A stretch of DNA of 64,000 nt from Fischerella thermalis PCC 7521 (lineage in GTDB: Bacteria; Cyanobacteriota; Cyanobacteriia; Cyanobacteriales; Nostocaceae): contig NZ_AJLL01000009.1 of the NCBI RefSeq assembly GCF_000317225.1, positions 22,996 to 86,995 of the forward strand. The letters run 5' to 3'. The notes beneath the pieces were generated by a model that ran no database searches, was not told the DNA's origin, and saw nothing but the letters and a program-made list of their open reading frames with translations. Positions 54,517 through 64,000 of this stretch are shown here, in pieces. The first letter of the stretch is position 1; each line of letters opens with the position of its first letter. Position numbers and translations under genes: made by a program.

Positions 54517-56193
54517 ATGAATAGCTTGTTTAGTAAGTGGGTCAGCACCCTCACAAAAAATTGGCAGTTGCTGGTTATATCTACGGTGCTGCCAACCTTT
54601 GGGTTGAGTCATTCAGCCTTGGCAGCAGAGCGAATTTATGGATCTTATTCAGCCATAGAACGTTCTGTTTCCGTTACAGCCTTGGAAAACTTCGCCACAA
54701 ATGGCGTAGTAAATGAAGAATTGGCAGTTTATACCCAATTTCTCAAACCAGAACAACTTCAGGAGTTGCGGCGGGTATTAGTTAGTCCGATTAAGGTTCA
54801 TCCTGTGGCAGTATCACAATTTCTCTATACACCGCAGGGAGAATTTTTGCTAAAACGTTTGGGAGGAGTAATTAGAACCGAATCTCGCCAACCAAAATCA
54901 GGATTCCATGCTTTGCGATCGGCGTTGATTTTAGCAGCAAATGAACCAGGAGGCTTAACACTACTAAATTTGGTGCGGAAGTATCCCAATTCCAGCATTC
55001 ATATTGACTTAGCGCGTACTCTGGGTATTGCAGCAGAACTAACAAAAATGGTGAATGACACTAACCGCGCCGTAGAAGCAGTTTTGCAAAAGTCTGCCAC
55101 AGAAGCTGCCAGGATGCCATCATCATTTAATCTTTCCCAATTGCCAGATGTACGGCGTCAGGGAAAATTTGTTGTGACAAAAACCTCGTTGAATCAAATA
55201 GATGGCGCAAGAGGGCGGGAACGACTTTTATTGAGCGATGTTTATCTTCCCAACGCCCGCACCAAAGTACCCGTGATCGTTATTTCTCATGGTTTAGGTA
55301 CAGACAGCAGCAACTTTCAATACTTAGCTGAGTATCTAGCTTCCCACGGTTTTGCTGTTATTGTTCCCAACCATCCGGGTAGCAATACTCAACAACTGCG
55401 ATCGCTACTCAACGGCAGTGCCAGAGAAATATCACAAGCGGAAGAATTTTACAACCGTCCTTTGGACATAAAATATATATTAGATCGATTAGAGAATGAT
55501 GCTAGCTTTAAGAATCGGCTAAACCTACAACAAGTAGGTGTAATTGGGCAATCTTTTGGTGGTTACACAGCTTTAGCTTTAGCTGGTGCAAAGATTAACT
55601 TTAAGAAATTAAATAAAGACTGTCACGAACAGAAACTCCAGCAGACTTGGAACATGTCTTTGCTATTCCAGTGTCGTGCCTTAGAATTGCATGGCAAGAA
55701 CTATGGTATTAGCTATAACCTGCGAGATGAGCGAGTTAAAGCTGTGATTGCAATTAACCCAATTACCAGCAGTATCTTTGGTGAAGCGGGCTTAAGTCAA
55801 ATTAAAATTCCAGTCATGATAGTTGCTGGCAGTGATGATACGATCGCACCTGCCTTATATGAGCAAATACAACCCTTCTCGTGGATTACAAATTCAGACA
55901 AGTATCTCGTCTTACTTGCCGGTGGAACACATTTTTCTACTATCGGCGAGAGTAGTAATGCTTCTAAACAAGTACCGTTACCTTCAAACTTAGTTGGAGA
56001 TGATCCAAGACAAGCACGTCGTTATGTAAGCATGTTAAGTATGCCTTTCTTACAAACTTACGTTGGTGGCATATCGAGATACTCTCCCTATTTGAATGCT
56101 GGCTATGCTAAATATATCTCTAACCAGAATATGAGCTTAAGTCTAATTCAGTCTTTGACTCCAAATGAATTGGCAAGAGCTACAGCAAAGTAG
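54517..56193 (+). CDS. Alpha/beta hydrolase with N-terminal DUF1400 domain
   Basis: The 558-residue protein begins with a signal-like hydrophobic stretch (LLVISTVLPTFGLSHSALAA, cut after AA), so it is probably exported. The DUF1400-type domain (ERIYGSYSAIERSVSVTALE) occupies residues ~40-170. The hydrolase part shows IVISHGLGTDSSNF (oxyanion region), VGVIGQSFGGYTAL (GxSxGG nucleophile) and a late Asp/His pair (AGSDDTIAP, GGTHFS). Such cyanobacterial proteins are often annotated as dienelactone hydrolase-like or lipase-like. Substrate unknown. It is monocistronic with 320 bases upstream. Confidence 0.85.
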   Translation: MNSLFSKWVSTLTKNWQLLVISTVLPTFGLSHSALAAERIYGSYSAIERSVSVTALENFATNGVVNEELAVYTQFLKPEQLQELRRVLVSPIKVHPVAVSQFLYTPQGEFLLKRLGGVIRTESRQPKSGFHALRSALILAANEPGGLTLLNLVRKYPNSSIHIDLARTLGIAAELTKMVNDTNRAVEAVLQKSATEAARMPSSFNLSQLPDVRRQGKFVVTKTSLNQIDGARGRERLLLSDVYLPNARTKVPVIVISHGLGTDSSNFQYLAEYLASHGFAVIVPNHPGSNTQQLRSLLNGSAREISQAEEFYNRPLDIKYILDRLENDASFKNRLNLQQVGVIGQSFGGYTALALAGAKINFKKLNKDCHEQKLQQTWNMSLLFQCRALELHGKNYGISYNLRDERVKAVIAINPITSSIFGEAGLSQIKIPVMIVAGSDDTIAPALYEQIQPFSWITNSDKYLVLLAGGTHFSTIGESSNASKQVPLPSNLVGDDPRQARRYVSMLSMPFLQTYVGGISRYSPYLNAGYAKYISNQNMSLSLIQSLTPNELARATAK

Positions 56194-56709
56194 GTAAAAA
56201 ATGATCGAGATCCCTTAGCAAAATCAAAAATAGGCATTGCAGAGAAAGCAGGATGTTTTTGAATTGTTGTCAACGAAAAAATCTAACTTCTTCGCGTACT
56301 TCGCGTTACTTTAACCCATCTTTCGATTTTGGTTTCAAAGTCCATTGATATCCTTCTGCGATCGCTACTTCATCTCTATAGCTACTACGGGGATTCCTTT
56401 AGCGTTGAATACCCCAAAGTACCGTGTTTGAGTTGCTTGCATTGCTGTATTTAGTATAAAGTCGCATTTTTAGCCAAATTCCTGTAGCTAAACTCTGCGC
56501 TCCCTAGCGTTACCGTTGAGGCGATCGCTCTTTGCTAGGTTTGTTACTCGCACAAACTTTATGATAAGCATAAGCTAATAAATATGTATCCAATATTTAA
56601 AATAACTAATAACAGTCTTTAGAAATTGACATTTTACAAATCTAGTGCATCCAGATAAACATTAAATAAGGTAAAGCATTATTACGAAGATTGCTGGAGG
56701 CAGCAGCGT
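56194..56709. other. 516-base gap upstream of flv4
   Basis: No confident gene. HIP1 sites are frequent. A stop-interrupted minus-strand frame (about 56318-56470) ends in EGYQWTLKPKSKDGL, which could be a relic I cannot name. The last bases carry GGAGGCAG before the flv4 ATG. The flv4 promoter must lie here. Confidence 0.4.
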
Positions 56710-58437
56710 ATGGTTGCACTAACTGCTCGTGAAAATACCAAACCCCAAGGTCGCTTGACCATGCAAACAATTGAGATAGGGGTTGAGACGATCGCTATTC
56801 GTTCTCTAGATTGGGATCGCGATCGCTTTGATATTGAGTTTGGATTGCAGAACGGTACAACCTATAATTCCTTTCTCATCCAAGGTGAAAAGACTGCCCT
56901 GGTTGATACCTCTCACCGCAAGTTTCAGCAATTATACTTAGATGTGGTCAAAGGATTAATTGACCTTTCAACCCTAGATTACTTAATTATTAGCCATACC
57001 GAACCAGATCACAGTGGACTGGTGAAAGAGGTATTGCGGTTAGCCCCCCAAGTCACAGTAGTGGGGGCCAAGGTTGCCATCCAATTTTTAGAAAACATGG
57101 TACATCAGCCATTCTTATCTTTAATCGTCAAGAATGGCGATCGCTTGGATTTAGGCAATGGACATGAGTTAGAATTTGTCTGTGCTCCCAATCTCCATTG
57201 GCCAGATACCATTTTTACCTACGATGCCAAAACCCGCATCCTTTATACTTGCGATGCTTTTGGAATGCACTACTGTGATGACCACGCCTTTGACGAAGAT
57301 CCAGAACTCATAGAACAAGATTTTAAATATTATTATGATTGCCTGATGGGGCCAAATGCCCGTTCTGTGTTGTCTGCGATCAAGCGGATGGAAAAATTAG
57401 ATGTCGGCATGATTGCCACGGGACACGGCCCTTTATTACAACACCACCTCTTAGACTGGGTGAATTACTATCAAAAATGGAGCCAGGAGCAAGCCAAAAC
57501 AGATACCTTAGTAGCCCTCTTCTACTGTGAAGATTACGGATACAGCGACCAATTAGCAAAGGCGATCGCTCATGGGATCACGAGAAATGGTGTTGCAGTA
57601 GAACTGGTAGATTTAAGTATTGCTGAACCCCAAGAAGTCCGGGAATTGGTGAACCAAGCAAGCGGTTTAGTGATTGGAATGCCATCCCAAGCTGATCAAA
57701 ATGCCCATGCAGCTTTAAGTACCATTCTCGCCGCCGCCCACAACAAACAAGCAGTCGGGCTGTTTGAAACTGGTGGTGGAGAAGATGAGCCAATTTATCC
57801 CCTACGGAACAAGTTTCAAGAAATTGGACTAACCGAAGCTTTTCCCCCAATTTTGATCAAAGAACCGCCCACACAAGCAACTGAACAAATGTGTGATGAA
57901 GCGGGAACTGATATCGGACAATGGTTAACGCGCGATCGCACCATTAAGCAAATTAAAACTCTAGATAATGATTTAGAACGGGCATTAGGAAGACTTAGTA
58001 GTGGACTCTATATTCTGACTGCCCAAAAAGGCGATGTTAGTAGTGCCATGTTAGCCTCCTGGGTGATGCAAGCAAGTATGAATCCCTTAGGAGTTGCCAT
58101 TGCAGTTGCCAAAGACCGGGCTATTGAATCCTTGCTGCATGTAGGCGATCGCTTTATTCTCAACGTCCTTGAGGAAGACAACTACCAAAGCTTAATGAAA
58201 CACTTCCTCAAGCGTTTCCCCCCCGGTGCAGATCGGTTTGCAGATATCAAAATTTATCCCGCTAGCAATGGCTGTCCCATTTTGGCAGACGCCCTAGCAT
58301 ACATGGAATGCGAAGTCACAACCCGCATGGAGTGCAGCGACCACTGGATCATCTACAGTAACGTCCACACTGGTAGAGTTGCCAAACTAGACGCCCTCAC
58401 CGCCGTCCATCATCGGAAGGTTGGTAACCATTATTAA
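56710..58437 (+). CDS. flv4: Diflavin flavodiiron protein, Flv4-like
   Basis: Cyanobacterial diflavin flavodiiron proteins transfer electrons to O2. The Flv2/Flv4 pair drains electrons near PSII under high light and low CO2. The 575-residue product has a beta-lactamase-like di-iron domain with canonical ligands H-x-E-x-D-H (SHTEPDHSGL, H96/E98/D100/H101), NLHWPDTIFTYD and CDAFGMHYCDD. A flavodoxin domain (~265-410) and a flavin-reductase domain (~425-575) follow. The full ligand set identifies the Flv4/Flv3 type. The downstream membrane gene and Flv2-like gene favour Flv4. Confidence 0.82.
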   Translation: MVALTARENTKPQGRLTMQTIEIGVETIAIRSLDWDRDRFDIEFGLQNGTTYNSFLIQGEKTALVDTSHRKFQQLYLDVVKGLIDLSTLDYLIISHTEPDHSGLVKEVLRLAPQVTVVGAKVAIQFLENMVHQPFLSLIVKNGDRLDLGNGHELEFVCAPNLHWPDTIFTYDAKTRILYTCDAFGMHYCDDHAFDEDPELIEQDFKYYYDCLMGPNARSVLSAIKRMEKLDVGMIATGHGPLLQHHLLDWVNYYQKWSQEQAKTDTLVALFYCEDYGYSDQLAKAIAHGITRNGVAVELVDLSIAEPQEVRELVNQASGLVIGMPSQADQNAHAALSTILAAAHNKQAVGLFETGGGEDEPIYPLRNKFQEIGLTEAFPPILIKEPPTQATEQMCDEAGTDIGQWLTRDRTIKQIKTLDNDLERALGRLSSGLYILTAQKGDVSSAMLASWVMQASMNPLGVAIAVAKDRAIESLLHVGDRFILNVLEEDNYQSLMKHFLKRFPPGADRFADIKIYPASNGCPILADALAYMECEVTTRMECSDHWIIYSNVHTGRVAKLDALTAVHHRKVGNHY

Positions 58438-58735
58438 GGTATGAGGGGTATGAGGGGTATGAGGAGTGTGAGGAGTATGAGGAGTGTGAGGAGTATGAGG
58501 GGTATGAGGGGTATGAGGGGTATGAGGAGTGTGAGGAGTGCAAGGATAAAATATTTGTTTTACTCCCTCCACTCCCTCCACTCCCTCCACTCCCTCCACT
58601 CCCCCCCCACTCCTCACACTCCCCCCACTCCTCATACTCCCTCCACTCCCTCCACTCCCCCCACTCCTCACACTCCCCCCACTCCTCCCACTCCCTCCAC
58701 TCCCCCCCACTCCTCCCCACCTCCCCACCTCCCTC
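58438..58735. repeat. Two complementary 9-bp repeat arrays between flv4 and the membrane protein gene
   Basis: The first array (58438-58545) has 12 units of GGTATGAGG, AGTGTGAGG and AGTATGAGG type and starts at the base after the flv4 stop codon. The second (about 58562-58735) is made of ACTCCCTCC and ACTCCTCACACTCC-type units, the complement of the first. Together they can fold into a long imperfect hairpin. All frames are open across them. Confidence 0.9.
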
Positions 58736-58749
58736 ACTGGAGTTATTAC

Positions 58750-59271
58750 ATGATGCAATTGCTGAAAGATTTGCCTGTCAAACCCATAAAGCGAGAAAGT
58801 TGGTTAAATCTAGGTCGGATTGTGCAAGCACTGGAATTAGTTCAAGATTTAATTGTGATTTCTTTGTGCATCGGGCTATTTAGCTTTATGGTGCTGCAAA
58901 TCTGGACTATGTTCCTTTCTCTCATCCCCCCGATCCACTTCCACGTTGTGACAGCAGATATCCTATCATTGCTGATTTTAGTGGAGTTATTCCGTCTGCT
59001 AATTATTTACTTGCAAGAGCAACGAGTTTCGATTGGGGTTGCTGTGGAAGTTTCGATTGTTTCTGTACTCCGAGAAATGATTGTACGCGGTGTATTAGAA
59101 ACGACGTTTATGCAAGTATTGGCTGCTTGCGCATTTTTACTGGTATTAGGTGTGTTGATGGTGCTGAGGGTTTGGCTACCTCCAACTTTTGAAGGTATTG
59201 ATCCTGAACAAGAAGTTTCGAGGCGTTATAAGAGACGTCTTGCTAAAGAAATGGGCCATTCTGATTTTTGA
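58750..59271 (+). CDS. PsiE-like membrane protein of the flv4-2 operon (Sll0218-like)
   Basis: The 173-residue protein from the ATG at 58750 (MMQLLKDLPVKPIKRESWLN) has about four hydrophobic helices. The pattern is PsiE-like: LVQDLIVISLCIGLFSFMVL, HVVTADILSLLILVELFRLL, VSIVSVLREMIVRGVLE and TTFMQVLAACAFLLVLG. In Synechocystis the gene between flv4 and flv2 (sll0218) encodes a thylakoid membrane protein needed for PSII stability, and the position here matches. The frame is open far upstream through the 9-bp arrays (RGMRGMRS and HSLHSPPTPHT residues). I reject that extension, since GGAG lies just before this ATG. Confidence 0.75.
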   Translation: MMQLLKDLPVKPIKRESWLNLGRIVQALELVQDLIVISLCIGLFSFMVLQIWTMFLSLIPPIHFHVVTADILSLLILVELFRLLIIYLQEQRVSIGVAVEVSIVSVLREMIVRGVLETTFMQVLAACAFLLVLGVLMVLRVWLPPTFEGIDPEQEVSRRYKRRLAKEMGHSDF

Positions 59272-59295
59272 ATTAGCCCAAGGTTTTGTTTGGAA

Positions 59296-59330
59296 GATCG
59301 AACACCGTGCAAGGCGATGCACACGGATGG
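59296..59330 (-). repeat. 35-bp repeat, left copy flanking flv2
   Basis: On the minus strand it reads CCATCCGTGTGCATCGCC then TTGCACGGTGTTCGATC. It matches the plus-strand sequence at 61199-61233 with two mismatches. The pair is an inverted repeat on both sides of flv2. Confidence 0.8.
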
Positions 59331-59393
59331 GTTATTCCGTTTGCACAATAGCCTACTGATTTACTTACGTCTCTACAACCACCAACCTTTACT

Positions 59394-61136
59394 ATGTCTT
59401 TCTCAACTGTAATCCCAACTCTCAGTCGCCCCCGTGATGTTCAAGTTGCTGAAATTGGTATTAATACTTTGGTTTTGCGATCGCGAACTTGGGAACGTCT
59501 CAAGTTTGAGGTTGAATACGGTCGTCAAAGGGGTACGACTGCTAATTCTTATTTGATTCAAGCCCAGCACACTGCTTTGATTGATCCTCCTGGGGAGTCT
59601 TTTACCCAGATTTTTTTAGAGGAGTTACAGAAACACCAAGATTTGGGTAAGTTGGATTACATCATTTTTAATCACGTCAATCCTAACCGGATGGCAACTC
59701 TCAAAGTCTTGATGGAAAAAGCACCCCAAGTCAAGATTGTCTGTTCTAAACCTGGTGCGAATGTCCTGAAAAACACCTTTCCTGACTGGGAGTCAAAAAT
59801 ACAACTTGTTCGTTCCGAAGATACTCTTAATTTGGGCGGAGGACATGAGCTGCAATTTGTCACTGTACCAACTCCGAGATGGGCAGATGGTATGTGTACT
59901 TACGACGTTGCTACTCGCATTCTTTATACTGACAAGTTGTTTGGCGTACATGTCTGTAGTGATGTCTTGTTTGATGAAGATTGGAAGCAACTGGATGGCG
60001 ATCGCCGCTATTATTTTGAATGTCTCCACGCCACCCAAGCTAAACAAGTAGAAGCAGCTTTAGATAAATTAGCACCTCTAAAAGCGAAATATTACGCCCC
60101 TGGTCACGGGCCGATTGTTCGCTACAGTCTCAGTCGTTTTACTTACGATTACCGCCAATGGTGTCAGGAACAAAAAAATCAAGAATTGCGAGTAGCTTTG
60201 CTTTATGCTTCTGCCTACGGTAATACGGCAACTTTAGCACAGGCGATCGCCCAAGGATTAATTCAAACTGGAGTTGCAGTCGAATCTATCAACTGCGAAC
60301 TAGCAGAACCCAGTGAAATTACTCGCGCCATTGAAGCTTGCGATGGCTTTATCATCGGTTCTCCTACTTTAGGCGGTCATGCACCCACCCAAATTCAAAC
60401 TGCTTTGGGAATTGTCCTCTCGGCGGCGGCGAAAACCAAATTAGCGGGTGTATTTGGTTCCTACGGTTGGAGTGGGGAAGCGATCGACCTGATTGAAAGT
60501 AAACTATTAGATGCCAATTACCGCTTAGGGTTTAACACTATCCGCATTCGCTTCAGTCCTACTGAGTTCACTTTGCAACAATGCCAGGATGCGGGAGCAG
60601 AATTTGCCCAAGTCTTGAAAAAGAAAAAGAAACTCCGCACTCCCCGCCAAGCGTTAACAGCAGCGCAAGTAGACCGGACAGAACAAGCCGTTGGACGCAT
60701 TATTGGTTCTTTGTGTGTTATTAGTACTCGCCGCGGAGATAGCCACAGTGGAATCCTCACATCGTGGGTATCTCAGGCTACTTTCAACCCTCCCGGTTTA
60801 ATGATTGCGATCGCCCAAGATCAAAATGCCGATGCCATGATTCATCCCGGTGATCAATTTGTCCTGAATATTCTCAAAGAAGGACGTAACCTCAGACGCT
60901 ACTTTTCCTACCACAGTACGCCAGGTGATAATCCTTTTGCTCAATTAACAACCAAAACAGCTAATAACGGTTGCTTGATTCTTTGTGATGCCCTTGCCTA
61001 TCTAGAATGTACTGTGCAACAACGAACCGAATGTGGCGATCGCTGGTTAATTTATGCCACTGTAGATAAAGGCGAAGTCCTAGAACCGACGGGTGTCACC
61101 GCCATTCAGCATCGGAAATCAGGTAGTCATTATTAA
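59394..61136 (+). CDS. flv2: Diflavin flavodiiron protein, Flv2-like
   Basis: The 580-residue protein has the same three domains as its neighbour: a beta-lactamase-like domain, a flavodoxin domain (~265-400) and a flavin reductase domain (~430-580). The di-iron ligands are replaced, though. FNHVNPNRMAT has H94/N96/N98/R99 instead of H-x-E-x-D-H, and PTPRWADGMCTYD has Arg in place of His. Such substitutions are known for the Flv1/Flv2 class, which works as the partner in a heterodimer. Together with the Flv4-like and PsiE-like genes upstream, this supports the flv4-2 cluster. The start is ATG. It is flanked by inverted repeats. Confidence 0.82.
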   Translation: MSFSTVIPTLSRPRDVQVAEIGINTLVLRSRTWERLKFEVEYGRQRGTTANSYLIQAQHTALIDPPGESFTQIFLEELQKHQDLGKLDYIIFNHVNPNRMATLKVLMEKAPQVKIVCSKPGANVLKNTFPDWESKIQLVRSEDTLNLGGGHELQFVTVPTPRWADGMCTYDVATRILYTDKLFGVHVCSDVLFDEDWKQLDGDRRYYFECLHATQAKQVEAALDKLAPLKAKYYAPGHGPIVRYSLSRFTYDYRQWCQEQKNQELRVALLYASAYGNTATLAQAIAQGLIQTGVAVESINCELAEPSEITRAIEACDGFIIGSPTLGGHAPTQIQTALGIVLSAAAKTKLAGVFGSYGWSGEAIDLIESKLLDANYRLGFNTIRIRFSPTEFTLQQCQDAGAEFAQVLKKKKKLRTPRQALTAAQVDRTEQAVGRIIGSLCVISTRRGDSHSGILTSWVSQATFNPPGLMIAIAQDQNADAMIHPGDQFVLNILKEGRNLRRYFSYHSTPGDNPFAQLTTKTANNGCLILCDALAYLECTVQQRTECGDRWLIYATVDKGEVLEPTGVTAIQHRKSGSHY

Positions 61137-61198
61137 TCACAAATTACTCACAACATGAATTTTTTTACCAACAGATAACATAAACGCACACCCAAAAT

Positions 61199-61233
61199 CC
61201 ATCTGTGTGCATCGCCTTGCACGGTGTTCGATT
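61199..61233 (+). repeat. 35-bp repeat, right copy flanking flv2
   Basis: It reads CCATCTGTGTGCATCGCC then TTGCACGGTGTTCGATT. It is the inverse of 59296-59330 with two mismatches. A further CATCGGTGTCCATCTGTGTGC-type copy follows to ~61335. Confidence 0.8.
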
Positions 61234-61428
61234 CACAACTTAATGTTGGCAGAAGCCACCCCTTATACTCACGCACACACCCCAAATCTATCACAGTCCA
61301 TCGGTGTCCATCTGTGTGCATCGGTGGTCGATTTTCAAAACATATATATTCTGTCACCTCTCCAATTCACAACAGAGAATAAATTGAGGTGATTTGAGAA
61401 AATCATCATCTATGTGATACTTGGGTGA

Positions 61429-61947
61429 GTGCTGTATGTGGGATTTGGAGCTGCTGTGGTTGCTGATGGGACGGGAATTGTACTTAATAATGAAATGGAT
61501 GATTTTGCGGCTGCACCGGGAGTACCGAATGCTTTTGGTTTACCAGGTAACGAAGCGAATGCGATCGCGCCATGCAAAACACCTTTATCTAGCATGACTC
61601 CGACGATTGTAACTGAAAATGACCGCCTACGTTTAGCGGTGGGTGCGCCTGGTGGTGGTACTATCATTACCCAAGTACTGCAAGTCATTCTAAATGTGCT
61701 GGAATACAACATGGATGTAGGCGCAGCCGTTTCTGTTCCTCGCATCCATCATCAGTGGCTTCCCGATGAGTTGCGAGTCGAACCCTTTGGTTTAGATGCT
61801 CTCACTTTGTCAGAATTACAGCGTCGGGGACACAAAATTAAACAAACCCAGCCTTGGGGTAATATTAACGCGATCGCAGTTACGTCTGATGGAAGTTTAG
61901 AAGCAGCAGCCGATCCACGTGGTGAAGGATCAGCAAGAGGATATTAA
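61429..61947 (+). pseudogene. 3' remnant of a gamma-glutamyltransferase gene
   Basis: The ~170 residues contain GIVLNNEMDDFAAAPGVPNAFG, then CKTPLSSMTPTIV, GGTIITQVLQVILNVLEYNM and AADPRGEGSARGY. This is the C-terminal (small) subunit of gamma-glutamyltransferase. The autocatalytic Thr region (TTHxSV) and the whole large subunit are missing upstream, where only repeats are found. There is no convincing start. The gene has lost roughly two thirds of its length, so it cannot be an active transferase. Confidence 0.85.
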
Positions 61948-62040
61948 ATTAGGTGATGGGGTGATGGGGTGATGGGGATTAGTAGCCATTAACCACTAAC
62001 CACCAACAACCAACTACTAACAATTGACAATTGACTACTC

Positions 62041-62901
<861 letters not shown>

Positions 62902-63019
62902 GGAACTTTCACCTAAAGCAGCTAATCAAAGATTTATATTGTGGCTGCTACCTCCCCAACCTTAATGTATCATTTCAATGCTTGGGTTAAACTGACTTAA
63001 TTAATGATTTTTGCCAAAC

Positions 63020-63934
63020 ATGAAACTAAAACGTCGTCAATTTTTATTTTTAAGTGGACTCGGTGCGATCGGTGCAGGATTTTTAGCTAGTATTAGTCGT
63101 GGGACAATTGGTCAAAATAGCCAGCAAATCTCAAAGGTAATAGCCGCTAATCCATCTACCAAAAAAGATTTATTACTGCGTTTTGTTTCTGTAGCAGATA
63201 CAGGTACAGGTGCAAGAGGGCAATATGCTGTAGCTAGAGCAATGGCTAATTATCACAGCAAAAATCCTTATAATTTGGTTATCTTAGCAGGAGATAATAT
63301 CTATACCAACGGCGAAATTGAGAAAATCAACGCAGTATTTGAGCGTCCCTATGCTCCATTACTAAAGCAAGGTGTAAAATTTCAAGCTGCTTTAGGAAAT
63401 CACGATATTCGCACTGCCAATGGCGACTTGCAAGTTAAATATGCAGGCTTTAATATGCAAGGGCACTACTACACATTTAGTCGGAATAAAATCCAGTTTT
63501 TCGCACTAGATACTAATAGTAATGCTGACTGGATTAGCCAGCTAAATTGGTTAGAAAAAGAATTAAGCCGTAGTAATGCTACCTGGAAAATTGTTTTTGG
63601 TCATCATCCTATTTATGCATCAGGTGTCTATGGTAGCAACCCAGATTTTATTCAAATTTTTACTCCTTTATTTCAAAAATATGGTGTGCAACTTTACATT
63701 AATGGACATGAACACCATTATGAACGTACCCGTGTCATTAATGGCACAACTTATTTAATTTGTGGCGGTGGTGCAGGTACTCGTTCTGTTGGTAAAAATG
63801 AATGGACGGAGTATTCTGCGGAAAGATTAAGTTTTGCAGCTTATGAAGTGTTTGCAGATCGCATAGAAGTTAGTGGTATTGATACAGCAAACCGTATTTT
63901 TGATCAAGGTATCATTCCATTGAAGTCAGCTTGA
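63020..63934 (+). CDS. Tat-exported metallophosphoesterase
   Basis: The ~304-residue protein starts MKLKRRQFLFLSGLGAIGAG, a twin-arginine signal (RRQFLFL followed by a hydrophobic stretch), so it is exported folded. The phosphoesterase motifs are SVADTGTGARGQ (first metal), LAGDNIYTNGE, ALGNHDIRT (GNHD), GHHPIYASG and NGHEHHYERT. It resembles purple-acid-phosphatase-type and calcineurin-like enzymes. The likely role is phosphate-ester hydrolysis in the periplasm. I use the ATG at 63020. A start at 63011 adds three residues. Confidence 0.85.
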   Translation: MKLKRRQFLFLSGLGAIGAGFLASISRGTIGQNSQQISKVIAANPSTKKDLLLRFVSVADTGTGARGQYAVARAMANYHSKNPYNLVILAGDNIYTNGEIEKINAVFERPYAPLLKQGVKFQAALGNHDIRTANGDLQVKYAGFNMQGHYYTFSRNKIQFFALDTNSNADWISQLNWLEKELSRSNATWKIVFGHHPIYASGVYGSNPDFIQIFTPLFQKYGVQLYINGHEHHYERTRVINGTTYLICGGGAGTRSVGKNEWTEYSAERLSFAAYEVFADRIEVSGIDTANRIFDQGIIPLKSA

Positions 63935-64000
63935 TTTTATAATCAAAAAATCACAAATAACTAGCCAAGATAAACTGTGTACACCAAAATGAAGGAAAAC

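Noticed and set aside
58441..59271. A 276-residue open frame that includes the 9-bp arrays as an N-terminal extension of the PsiE-like protein
   Set aside because: The extension is pure repeat translation (RGMRGMRS, HSLHSPPTP), and a normal ATG with GGAG lies at 58750.

Overview
The window is chromosomal DNA of a cyanobacterium, most likely a filamentous Nostocales type (Nostoc/Calothrix/Tolypothrix-like). The evidence is the gene content: psaE, ndhO, nblA, an NblS-type kinase, a pair of diflavin flavodiiron proteins, fibrillin, CGLD27, DUF1824 and DUF3134 proteins. The palindrome GCGATCGC (HIP1) is very frequent on both strands. Gene borders are full of short repeats (TTAGTGG/TTGGTAG-like strings, GTGGGGAG-like minisatellites, CATCTGTGTTCG-like elements). 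No rRNA, CRISPR array or intact transposase was seen. Two tRNA genes are present: Val-GAC and initiator Met-CAT.

Layout. 1-5.1 kb: end of rpmE, prfA, a GNAT acetyltransferase, murF, a ComFB-family protein and a KTSC-domain protein. 5.4-13.6 kb: a DNA phosphorothioation (Dnd) island, with a Dnd-associated small protein, dndB divergent from dndC-dndD-dndE, and a Dnd-associated methyltransferase. No dndA or dndFGH restriction genes are in view. 14.1-17.5 kb: an AmpG-like permease, small membrane proteins, a second GNAT enzyme and a HEAT-repeat protein. 17.5-21.4 kb: a sugar-dehydrogenase remnant, a lipoprotein, and a phnD-phnC-phnE transporter operon whose phnD is frameshifted at a homopolymer. 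21.8-25.5 kb: tRNA-Val, yqeK-rsfS-CGLD27, asparaginase, tRNA-fMet and a strong terminator. 25.5-33.5 kb: a patchwork of gene remnants (two ends of an ABC exporter-type gene, an SPFH/prohibitin-like gene) around DUF1824, an ABC-F ATPase, a membrane-anchored methyltransferase and a metallophosphoesterase.

33.7-37.2 kb (minus strand): mdh, ndhO, mutM, psaE and a fibrillin. 37.6-42.9 kb (plus strand): DUF3134, mraY, purD and nblS. 43-48.6 kb: a zinc-ribbon protein, a LysR regulator divergent from a small coiled-coil protein, an ABC1/UbiB kinase followed closely by a PP2C phosphatase, and nblA. 49-56.2 kb: a Ser/Thr kinase, a small conserved protein, anmK, a DMT transporter and a DUF1400-type alpha/beta hydrolase. 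56.7-61.1 kb: an flv4 - PsiE-like membrane protein - flv2 cluster interrupted by two complementary 9-bp repeat arrays. 61.4-64 kb: a gamma-glutamyltransferase remnant, a proline-rich membrane protein and a Tat-type phosphoesterase.

How the genes fit together. Several encode photosynthetic acclimation functions: NblS senses light and nutrient stress, NblA targets phycobilisomes for degradation, Flv2/Flv4 drain electrons from PSII, and PsaE and NdhO belong to PSI and NDH-1. MurF, MraY, AnmK and possibly the AmpG-like permease serve peptidoglycan synthesis and recycling. The most distinctive accessory system is the Dnd island. The most distinctive structural features are repeats that enter or abut coding sequences: inside mutM and a GNAT gene, immediately after the flv4 stop codon, and as inverted copies on both sides of flv2.
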